Positions 1 through 5,113 of a stretch of 5,113 nt of DNA are shown piece by piece (position 1 is the stretch's first letter; each line of letters begins with the position of its first letter). The notes under the pieces are model-generated. The model was not told the DNA's origin and made no database searches. It saw nothing but the letters and a program-made list of their open reading frames with translations. Both the position numbers and the translations under genes were made by a program. The DNA is from Candidatus Aenigmatarchaeota archaeon. Its GTDB lineage: Archaea > Aenigmatarchaeota > Aenigmatarchaeia > PWEA01. The DNA is taken from assembly GCA_003550625.1 (NCBI GenBank), contig PUKU01000072.1, forward strand, positions 1-5,113. The letters are read 5' to 3'.

Positions 1-525
1 CTTTATCCAACCAAGATAGGGTACCCTGAACATCTTCTTGCCGTGTATATCTTCATCGAGCACGAACTCACCCACACCTTGGCACTGATCACACGTAGGA
101 TTTTTATCACCCTTTGTCACGTAAATCCTATCCTCATCGAAATCGACATGAGTACCCATAAGTTCTCCTTCGGTTATTTCATCGAAATCTTCCCATACAG
201 AAACCTCGAAGCCGTCGTTATCCCTTTCTGACATTGATACTATCCTATGTATTATGGGTGTTGGCTTCCAGCCATCGAAAACTATGACGTCCCCTGGTTC
301 GTAGCTATCCGAACTTCTTACAAAAACTATATCACCAGGATAAAGAACAGGCTCCATTGAATCGGACTCGATGGTAACCACCGGATATTCTGTGGACATA
401 GCTATCGAAAGACCTATATTCAACACAAAGGCCATGGCAACACCTATAGCCAGGTATATCGCCCAGCCAAGTGGCCCTTCAGTTATCTCGTTCCATTTTC
501 TTTTAAGCTCCGCCAACTGATTCAC
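1..525 (-). CDS. Signal peptidase I, archaeal type (3' end outside window)
   Basis: This membrane-anchored serine protease would remove signal peptides from exported proteins on the outer face of the membrane. The frame is open for 175 codons from a GTG at 525 to the window edge. Residues 1-16 are polar, and about 20-43 form one membrane anchor. The catalytic Ser56 sits in ESDSMEP, followed by LYPGDIVFV. His93 (PIIHRI) replaces the Lys of bacterial enzymes, as is usual in archaea, and Asp140 lies in TKGDKNP. The typical RVPYLGWI follows at 167-174, so only a short C-terminal part is missing. The gene overlaps the DUF99 gene by 23 nt. A stop codon (TAG, 546-544) lies in frame seven codons before the GTG. 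A TTG at 516 with a well-placed GGTGA is the better-supported start; numbering here is from the GTG. One oddity is a CDQC pair at 145-148, just after the catalytic Asp. The family assignment is firm. Confidence 0.93.
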   Translation of the reverse strand, partial: MNQLAELKRKWNEITEGPLGWAIYLAIGVAMAFVLNIGLSIAMSTEYPVVTIESDSMEPVLYPGDIVFVRSSDSYEPGDVIVFDGWKPTPIIHRIVSMSERDNDGFEVSVWEDFDEITEGELMGTHVDFDEDRIYVTKGDKNPTCDQCQGVGEFVLDEDIHGKKMFRVPYLGWIK

Positions 526-1096
526 CTTTGGTAATAGCAGATGCTATTAGATGCGAAATTCTTATAGGTTCCGGTGTGATGCTTTTTGAGGCGCTCATCC
601 TAAGTAAATCCCTCGTTTTATCCTCTTCTATGCCTTTATGTTGAAAGTATAAATTTCCTCCCCTTATCGAAATCTTTTTAAGTTCTCCCGCCCTCTCCAC
701 GCACTTCCACCTTTTATCAAAGCCATCGAGGCTTTTCATTGCTTTCTTGAAGTTGGGAAAATCTATATCTTTTCTGGTAGCCACTACAACAGGAAGTCCT
801 GTGTCGGCATGTAGCTTTGCTATATCCACTGTATTGAACCCTGCAAAGGTTATCCCATCGAGCAAAATTACTCTGAGCTGATCCTTGTGCCTTGACCTGT
901 TGGTGGCTCTGGCTATCTTTTCTGTAGCATCGAAACCGTCTAACTTTACATTCTCCACCAAGACGCCATCGAGATATGGCTTTCCTCCTCTCACAATACT
1001 ACCTACTATAGGAACGGTACCACTGGAGTTGTTATCAAAGGGGGAATCATCCCATCCAAGTATCCTGATCTCGTCCTTTACCTCTCTTATGGGCAT
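503..1096 (-). CDS. DUF99 family protein (endonuclease V-like fold)
   Basis: This 197-residue protein has the usual length of the archaeal DUF99 family. Members are predicted to adopt an endonuclease V/RNase H-like fold, and I know of no established reaction for them. Family features seen in order are GWDDSPF (14-20), the strand and turn IVGSIVRGGKPYLDGV (30-45), DGFDATEKI (53-61), the buried strand VILLDGITFAGFNTVDI (76-92), GLPVVVATR (100-108), and the C-terminal PEPIRISHLIASAI ending in GES. Acidic residues at 16/17, 43 and 80 are candidates for a metal site by analogy with endonuclease V; this is inference. The gene starts at ATG 24 nt after the rpoL stop with only a weak ribosome-binding site (GGTTTGA), and its end overlaps the signal peptidase start, which suggests translational coupling. 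Family identity is secure; a nucleic-acid role is plausible but unproven. Confidence 0.92.
   Translation of the reverse strand: MPIREVKDEIRILGWDDSPFDNNSSGTVPIVGSIVRGGKPYLDGVLVENVKLDGFDATEKIARATNRSRHKDQLRVILLDGITFAGFNTVDIAKLHADTGLPVVVATRKDIDFPNFKKAMKSLDGFDKRWKCVERAGELKKISIRGGNLYFQHKGIEEDKTRDLLRMSASKSITPEPIRISHLIASAITKGESVGGA
522..526 (-). promoter_or_regulatory. Shine-Dalgarno-like GGTGA before a TTG start of signal peptidase
   Basis: On the minus strand GGTGA (526-522) is followed by five bases and then TTG (516-514) in the signal peptidase frame. GGTGA is complementary to the conserved 3' end of archaeal 16S rRNA (GGAGGTGA consensus). The GTG at 525, which gives the longest frame, lies inside this motif and has no comparable motif of its own. 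If TTG is used, the overlap with the DUF99 gene falls to 14 nt and the protein begins M-A-E-L-K. Confidence 0.55.
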
Positions 1097-1120
1097 TTAA
1101 AATCAAACCAGATACAAGAA

Positions 1121-1393
1121 TTAAAACTTTTCCACCTGTTCAACGATCTCACTGGCTTCCTTCTTTATCATATCCGCAGCATTCAGAACTTCGTCCACTG
1201 GATCGCTTCCCTTGGTTTCGATAAGAAGATGTAGGTTATCGAGATAGGCATGGTCCTTCCTGTACTCTGCTCTGTCAACGTCCCCCTCCGACTCCCACAG
1301 CTTCTGTCTCAGGATATTAACCAGGGAGAAACTCTCGTCTTCGAACTCAAGCTTAAGCTTGTTTTTACCTTTGCCTCTGATCTTTATACTCAT
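1121..1393 (-). CDS. rpoL: DNA-directed RNA polymerase subunit L (RpoL, Rpb11 homologue)
   Basis: RpoL is a small core subunit of archaeal RNA polymerase. It pairs with RpoD (Rpb3 homologue) to form the platform on which the large subunits assemble. The 90-residue length is typical. The first strands (1-17) lead to the signature helix FSLVNILRQKLW (22-33), then the VDRAEYRKDHA segment, a strand LLIETKGSDP, and a final long helix (about 66-90) ending EQVEKF. The helix-leading motif, usually close to GEDHTL, reads DESFSL here, and the usual HP after the tyrosine strand is HA, so the protein is somewhat divergent. The start is ATG with GTGA six bases upstream (1403-1400). A candidate promoter lies in the 34-nt gap after dph2, so rpoL and the genes after it may have their own transcript in addition to read-through. 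Confidence 0.93.
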   Translation of the reverse strand: MSIKIRGKGKNKLKLEFEDESFSLVNILRQKLWESEGDVDRAEYRKDHAYLDNLHLLIETKGSDPVDEVLNAADMIKKEASEIVEQVEKF

Positions 1394-1409
1394 TTTATAT
1401 CACAGACTT

Positions 1410-1434
1410 ACTTTAAAGACAATACTTTTAAAGT
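1410..1434 (-). repeat. Perfect 8-bp inverted repeat in the dph2-rpoL gap
   Basis: On the plus strand ACTTTAAA (1410-1417) and TTTAAAGT (1427-1434) are exact reverse complements separated by nine bases. The outer arm overlaps the last codons and stop of dph2; the inner arm is intergenic. The arms are AT-rich, so a hairpin in RNA would be weak, and no U-tract follows. A dyad operator over the rpoL promoter or simple chance are both possible. Confidence 0.5.
1425..1434 (-). promoter_or_regulatory. Candidate archaeal TATA box (box A) for rpoL
   Basis: The minus strand reads ACTTTAAAAG across 1434-1425, preceded by AA, which resembles an archaeal BRE/TATA element. Archaeal transcription usually starts about 25 bases downstream of the TATA centre. 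That predicts a start near 1404, leaving a leader of about 11 nt that would just include the GTGA before the rpoL ATG (1393). A second TTTAAA at 1417-1412 is too close to the gene to serve as its TATA box. The position fits, but AT-rich gaps make such matches common. Confidence 0.35.
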
Positions 1435-2402
1435 TTATTAAAATTCTGGTTTTCAACAGCTTTTTGGAGTTCATCGACATTGAGAATAGGTATACCAAAT
1501 GAGGTTCTGTTCTCTATGGCTATTCTTGGGCAGGCCGCATTAACGAGGCAGTCCAGATCCAGTCCCTCTAGTTTATCCTTCGTCACCATATCCATTGTAA
1601 ATATATGTGCCTCCTTGCCCAAATCGGTCAGCATTTCCTTCAAACTCAGGGCTACTTCGGGTTCCGACTGGCACTTCTTGGTAGATACAAGAATACCGAA
1701 TTTTTCTGCGTCCTTTGCCCTCTCAACTGCTATTATCCTCTGTCTCTGGAACTTGTCAAAGTCCATTCTCTTGATCCTGCCCTCCTCGAAGTCCAGTCTA
1801 AATATAGGTTTACTGGTTTCCAGTCCAAGGCCAAGGGGATGAAAGATACCCGAACCAAGGTACAGATAACAGTCCACATCTTCCTCTATCGAAAGTGCTG
1901 ATGACACATCACATCCGATTATCTGACCCCGCTCCATGGAGCTACTCTCTCCCACGAAGACATCAAAGTTCTTGGATTTCAAAAACTCCTCTGTTTCCTC
2001 AACCACAGGAAGAAAGTTCACGGAGGCTACGATACCTATCCTTCTATAGTCCTCAAGGTCTGCGAGCGACTCTCCGATCACCTGAACCGGGTCTGTGTTC
2101 ATATGCATCCATGGAAAGTAGACCACATCTATTCTATCGCTTTCACAAAACTTGGTATGGCCCACATGGACCAAAAGATCACAACCCATCCTCTCTGCCT
2201 CCACATCCTTAAGATCGCAAGCACCGTAGCATGGATCAAGCGAGGCAAAAACATCTATGCCCTTTTCATCAAGCAATTCCATTATCCGAACAAGCTTTGT
2301 CTTAAGGCCCGCCGGTATCTGCAGGAAAACTCTATTTGGACCCTTTTCGGTTATCACTGAAATAAGCCGCTCTATGTTGTTATTTCTAGCCAAAAAGATC
2401 AC
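1428..2402 (-). CDS. dph2: Diphthamide synthesis radical enzyme Dph2 (2-(3-amino-3-carboxypropyl)histidine synthase)
   Basis: Archaeal Dph2 carries out the first step of diphthamide synthesis in the cytoplasm. It transfers the 3-amino-3-carboxypropyl group of S-adenosylmethionine to a histidine of elongation factor 2, using an unusual [4Fe-4S] cluster. The protein has 324 residues, close to the usual 330-350. The three cluster cysteines, one per repeat domain, are visible: Cys62 in DPCYGACD, Cys164 in GQIIGCDVSSA and Cys291 in NAACPRIA. Other family landmarks are LQIPAGLK (27-34), LVHVGHTKFC (77-86) and LYLGSGIFHPLGLGL (180-194). The longest frame starts at a GTG directly preceded by an in-frame TAG and overlaps the rhomboid gene by 17 nt. 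A TTG three codons later (2393) has the better ribosome-binding site. The gene should be catalytically competent. Numbering is from the GTG. Confidence 0.95.
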   Translation of the reverse strand: MIFLARNNNIERLISVITEKGPNRVFLQIPAGLKTKLVRIMELLDEKGIDVFASLDPCYGACDLKDVEAERMGCDLLVHVGHTKFCESDRIDVVYFPWMHMNTDPVQVIGESLADLEDYRRIGIVASVNFLPVVEETEEFLKSKNFDVFVGESSSMERGQIIGCDVSSALSIEEDVDCYLYLGSGIFHPLGLGLETSKPIFRLDFEEGRIKRMDFDKFQRQRIIAVERAKDAEKFGILVSTKKCQSEPEVALSLKEMLTDLGKEAHIFTMDMVTKDKLEGLDLDCLVNAACPRIAIENRTSFGIPILNVDELQKAVENQNFNKL

Positions 2403-3063
2403 CTATGATCGGCAAATACGATATCTCTGTAAATAGGGGCCACAGGTAGGGTATAATAAGTATAGCCATCAGTATGATAACGATCACCAGTATACCCTTC
2501 TTACTGCCGCCCTCTCTAAAACCAAATACCAAACCGGATGATAGACCGCCTATATGGGCTATATGTGCAACGTTGCCGTGTCCACCTGCCAGGAAGCTTA
2601 TGATCTCGGATACTGCAACAAAAACACCTATGAGAGCCAACGGAAGAGGTATGGGAATCGGGTATGGTATGAAGTCAAAGGGCGACAGTATTATCGCAGT
2701 TCCCATTATTGCAAAGACTGCACCAGATGCACCTATAACTATCTGCTCCATGGGATATGTAAAAAGTACAAAAAGGTTGCCAACTATACCACCTACAAAA
2801 AACACCACAAGGAAGCTTTTCAGAGAAAGCTTGTCCTCCAGGGCACGGCCGAAAAAGAACAGGGCGATTATATTCAGTACAAGGTGTGCCGGGTTTCCGT
2901 GGAGAAATATAGAGCTCACAAGTGTCCAGACTCTTCCCTCGGATAGGTTCTCACCTGAAAATCCGAAGTCCTGGTTTATTTCCTCAGTAGGAAGTGCATA
3001 CCATGCAGCCATCGATACTACAATTATAACTAGAATCAGTATATACGTTATTCTGGGTTTCAT
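2386..3063 (-). CDS. Rhomboid family intramembrane serine protease
   Basis: This 225-residue polytopic membrane protein belongs to the rhomboid peptidases, which cleave transmembrane helices of other membrane proteins within the bilayer. Visible landmarks are the loop and helix FLHGNPAHLVLNIIALFFFG (53-72), with His60 and Asn64 in the HxxxN oxyanion-hole positions; the catalytic Ser113 in IGASGAVFAIMG; and the catalytic His170 in AHIGGLSSG. GRALE (72-76) is also typical. Hydrophobic segments lie at about 5-24, 54-72, 81-102, 108-127, 138-158, 165-182 and 190-211, consistent with a six-helix core plus one extra helix. There are no soluble extra domains. The ATG lies 3 nt after the PEP-synthase-like stop, and its Shine-Dalgarno overlaps that stop, so the two genes are probably translated in a coupled way. 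The dyad is complete, so activity is expected; the substrate is unknown. Confidence 0.93.
   Translation of the reverse strand: MKPRITYILILVIIVVSMAAWYALPTEEINQDFGFSGENLSEGRVWTLVSSIFLHGNPAHLVLNIIALFFFGRALEDKLSLKSFLVVFFVGGIVGNLFVLFTYPMEQIVIGASGAVFAIMGTAIILSPFDFIPYPIPIPLPLALIGVFVAVSEIISFLAGGHGNVAHIAHIGGLSSGLVFGFREGGSKKGILVIVIILMAILIIPYLWPLFTEISYLPIIGDLFG
2399..2403 (-). promoter_or_regulatory. Shine-Dalgarno-like GGTGA before a TTG start of dph2
   Basis: GGTGA (2403-2399, minus strand) is followed by five bases and TTG (2393-2391) in the dph2 frame, the same geometry as at the signal peptidase gene. The GTG at 2402 is part of the motif. With TTG the overlap with the rhomboid gene is 8 nt, and 20 residues precede the first core strand (RVFLQ), which by memory matches the Pyrococcus horikoshii Dph2 N-terminus better. 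Confidence 0.55.
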
Positions 3064-3066
3064 GGG

Positions 3067-5113
3067 TTACCTCATCCTTTCTAAAAGTAGCTTTTTTTCA
3101 ACCCTTGCAACTGTACTGTTTGCTCTGGAAAAGTTTTCTGGGTGCACGATAAGAGAGTCCACTCCTCTTTCTATGAGCTTTTTGAGGTACCTCTTGTCCA
3201 GTACATCAGAAACTGAAACCACCGAACCAGCCTTCTTACAAGCCTTGCAGAAATCCTCTACCGAATTCCAGAAAGATTTTGAACTCAGTATCTTACCTCT
3301 GTTGTCATGTCCGAAGAAAAGCTGGCTGAGTCTTTCAAAATCGAGTAAAAATATATCTATATCAGAACCTGAAGCCTCATCGGATGAAAGAAGTAACTCG
3401 GGAGTATCAACAATGATACCTTTCCTAGAATCTTCGGATACGCCAAGTGAAGACGCAAGGGACCCAACTTCATCATACCCAGAAGCAGGTAGTATTATTT
3501 TCACAGGGCCACGTGATGAACTTTCGAGGCCATTTATTATGTTAGATAATCTCTCTAAACTTCGGTTCGAACCTTCTGGTTTGAGCCACATCTCCCCATC
3601 TCCCATGTAACTTTTCAGTTTATCAACAAAACTATCTTCTCTTTTTATTCCAAAACCACCGCCCATGGTCCTACCGGAACCATCTATCTCGACCACAAAT
3701 CCCTCGACGTCACCGAATCTATCTGGGTTGAAATCACGCGGATCCATGTGAAGCATAATCTCGGTTGCCGTCACCGAACTCACATCAGGCGAAAAATCCA
3801 TTCCGATGGATTCGTTTTTCTCATCATGACTGATCTCCATATACCCATCTGACTGTGACCCACTGGCCACATAAGAAAAAACCTTTCCTAGATGAGCATC
3901 AACCAAAACCTCCTCGTCGGTTCTCGGCGAAGCTCTGTCAGAATCTTCGACCATGATACAGGGTATTTCAAGTTCTCTAGCAAGCTTAGCATAGTTCGAG
4001 GAATAGCCTCCGGATCTGGTTAGAACTGCCTTGGGTTTTTCCAGAAGTATATCTTCAGTAGACGGCACATTCTTCATGAGCACCTTACCGTTGGACTTTC
4101 TACCAGACCTTGATATCTCACCACGTGTCTTCCCGGGACTAAAGCCCAGACCGTCGAATAGAACCTCTCCCTCGTCATCGTAATCTCTTCTACCGCTGTA
4201 GTTTTCGAGGGGTACTATATCAAGAACATGTATGTCACCGTTCCTTGTACAGAATTCAACCACTACAGGTCCGCCCAGTCTCGAGGATATCCTTGATACT
4301 CTAGAATAAAGTTCATTTACCTCTTCCCTGTCTAAAAGCGGTCTTCTTTTTTTACTTGATGATATGGGCCGCTTTTCTATCTCGCCTGTAGATGGATTCC
4401 TACTTTGTATCCAGTCCTTTTTATTTACCTCCTTCTTACGAAGGGTACCGTCTGATGAAAAGAAGTAAAAATCAGGCTTTACTTCTCCCTCGAACATTAT
4501 ACTTCCCATGCCATGTACTCCTTCTATAATCGAAAGGTCTGGGTCGCACGGATCTCTCTCTATATAGGCCAAGGTCTTATCAGGATTCACCATCTTCTGA
4601 ACTATTACACCAAATGGTGCATCGTGTGCATAACCTTGTTTCTCGCGGTAGTATATTGCCTCCGGTGTGTAGAAGCTTTTCCAAGCCTCCTTCACTTCAC
4701 CGATGAGTTTATCATCTCCCTTGATGTTCAGTGTGCTTTTGTAGATACCGGACGAAATACCACCGTCTCTCTGTGGAGAAGATCTGACTACAACAGGAGG
4801 CTTTTCTCTCCCTGCTTTTATGAGCTCCATTGCCTTCCTCCCAGCTTTTTTTGCCTCTGAAGATATCACAAAGTTCTTGTATGCCTCCTCTATTTCATTT
4901 CTCAATTCATCAGATATTCTAGTATTTCTGAAGAGGTCCATTATATTTCTACTGGCCTCCTTCAGTTCATTCCTATCATCTATTCTTGTTCTTGCCAGTA
5001 TAGAAAGTATCTTATCGCTTATTTCATTATTTCGTAAGAATTCACGGAAGGCCTCGTTTTTGATAACAAAGCCCTGTGGAACCTTGGAAACTCCAGATAC
5101 TGCAGCAAGGGAA
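3067..5113 (-). CDS. PEP synthase-like protein, probable pseudoenzyme (5' end outside window)
   Basis: The frame stays open to the window edge (681 residues visible). The first visible residues (GVSKVPQGFVI...AFREFL, about 7-26) match the start of pyruvate,water dikinase, so only a few N-terminal residues are missing; the ATG at 4941 is internal. Authentic PEP synthase makes phosphoenolpyruvate from pyruvate and ATP through a phosphohistidine. Domains in order are ATP-grasp (to about 305; VVVRSS at 107-112, GMG...GEVKPDF retained), swivel (about 330-400), and a PEP-binding barrel (about 440-681). Key residues are lost. GGRTCHAA is GGYSSNYA, so the phosphorylated His is Asn373. The terminal SICGQ is SVSDV, with Ser635 at the catalytic Cys position. 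The barrel's LLRTEF-like motif is FVVEID, and the QARP ending the ATP-grasp is DIVP (298-301), although Glu286 is kept. The barrel is about 80 residues shorter than in E. coli PpsA. The protein is serine-rich. The frame has no stops, so it is probably a conserved non-catalytic homologue rather than a decayed gene; its role is unknown. Confidence 0.85.
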   Translation of the reverse strand, partial: SLAAVSGVSKVPQGFVIKNEAFREFLRNNEISDKILSILARTRIDDRNELKEASRNIMDLFRNTRISDELRNEIEEAYKNFVISSEAKKAGRKAMELIKAGREKPPVVVRSSPQRDGGISSGIYKSTLNIKGDDKLIGEVKEAWKSFYTPEAIYYREKQGYAHDAPFGVIVQKMVNPDKTLAYIERDPCDPDLSIIEGVHGMGSIMFEGEVKPDFYFFSSDGTLRKKEVNKKDWIQSRNPSTGEIEKRPISSSKKRRPLLDREEVNELYSRVSRISSRLGGPVVVEFCTRNGDIHVLDIVPLENYSGRRDYDDEGEVLFDGLGFSPGKTRGEISRSGRKSNGKVLMKNVPSTEDILLEKPKAVLTRSGGYSSNYAKLARELEIPCIMVEDSDRASPRTDEEVLVDAHLGKVFSYVASGSQSDGYMEISHDEKNESIGMDFSPDVSSVTATEIMLHMDPRDFNPDRFGDVEGFVVEIDGSGRTMGGGFGIKREDSFVDKLKSYMGDGEMWLKPEGSNRSLERLSNIINGLESSSRGPVKIILPASGYDEVGSLASSLGVSEDSRKGIIVDTPELLLSSDEASGSDIDIFLLDFERLSQLFFGHDNRGKILSSKSFWNSVEDFCKACKKAGSVVSVSDVLDKRYLKKLIERGVDSLIVHPENFSRANSTVARVEKKLLLERMR
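3069..3073 (-). promoter_or_regulatory. Shine-Dalgarno GAGGT for the rhomboid gene, overlapping the upstream stop
   Basis: GAGGT (3073-3069, minus strand) lies five bases before the rhomboid ATG and shares its T with the TAA stop (3069-3067) of the PEP-synthase-like gene. This fixes the ATG at 3063 as the start and suggests that ribosomes ending the upstream gene re-initiate here. Confidence 0.65.

Noticed and set aside
1410..1434. The inverted repeat considered as an intrinsic terminator after dph2.
   Set aside because: The arms are almost all A/T, and no U-tract follows on the sense strand, so it does not look like a terminator; a promoter dyad or chance is more likely.
1480..2360. Several plus-strand open frames of 85-120 codons inside dph2, and smaller ones at 43-231, 885-1100, 1250-1441 and 4513-4860.
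   Set aside because: All are antisense to well-supported genes, encode no recognisable protein, and lack convincing ribosome-binding context.
3087..3094. A run of seven A (sense strand) near the end of the PEP-synthase-like gene, with another near 4346-4352, considered as slippage or frameshift sites.
   Set aside because: Family similarity continues in the same frame on both sides of each run, so neither a programmed shift nor an indel needs to be assumed.
2474..3610. A 378-codon open frame on the plus strand, antisense to the rhomboid and PEP-synthase-like genes.
   Set aside because: Its product is a Ser/Thr/Pro-rich string with no recognisable domain, and it covers the antisense of two genes with complete family signatures. 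Its openness follows from the codon choice of the real genes.
4320..4440. A basic, serine-rich stretch (SSSKKRRP) in the PEP-synthase-like protein, first thought to be an insertion.
   Set aside because: E. coli PpsA has a segment of similar length and position with GSKKIR and EEVQEL around it, so this is the normal variable part of the ATP-grasp domain.
1..5113. tRNA or rRNA genes, CRISPR arrays, insertion sequences and attachment sites were looked for.
   Set aside because: Almost every base is in one of six recognised genes; the gaps are too short and contain no repeats apart from the one listed.

Overview
The window is archaeal. It holds the archaeal/eukaryotic-type RNA polymerase subunit RpoL, an archaeal Dph2 (diphthamide synthesis), a DUF99 protein (an archaeal family) and an archaeal-style signal peptidase I with a Ser/His/Asp active site. 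Shine-Dalgarno-like motifs are of the GGTGA/GAGGT type, and a TTTAAA box resembles an archaeal TATA element. GC content is roughly mid-40s per cent by eye, with frequent AGA/AGG and ATA codons. I cannot place the organism further; a euryarchaeon or a DPANN lineage would both fit.

All six genes lie on the minus strand, so transcription runs from high to low coordinates: (1) a PEP-synthase-like protein, 5' end outside the window (3067-5113); (2) a rhomboid intramembrane serine protease (2386-3063), 3 nt further on; (3) Dph2 (1428-2402), overlapping the rhomboid gene; (4) RpoL (1121-1393), after a 34-nt gap with a candidate promoter and an inverted repeat; (5) a DUF99 protein (503-1096), after 24 nt; (6) signal peptidase I (1-525, 3' end outside the window), overlapping the DUF99 gene. 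The longest non-coding stretch is 34 nt, so coding density is very high, and the set probably forms one operon or two overlapping transcription units, the second starting at rpoL.

The genes combine information processing (RpoL in RNA polymerase, Dph2 acting on elongation factor 2) with membrane and secretion proteolysis (rhomboid, signal peptidase). No single pathway links them.

The most unusual object is the first gene. It keeps the PEP synthase domain order (ATP-grasp, phosphohistidine swivel, PEP-binding barrel), but the swivel His is replaced by Asn, the barrel's catalytic Cys and Arg positions are changed, and the conserved barrel core is missing. It therefore looks like a pseudoenzyme that is nonetheless kept as one intact frame. 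A second point is that both overlapping genes (dph2 and the signal peptidase) share GGTGA-N5-TTG, which suggests the true starts are TTG, three codons inside the longest frames.
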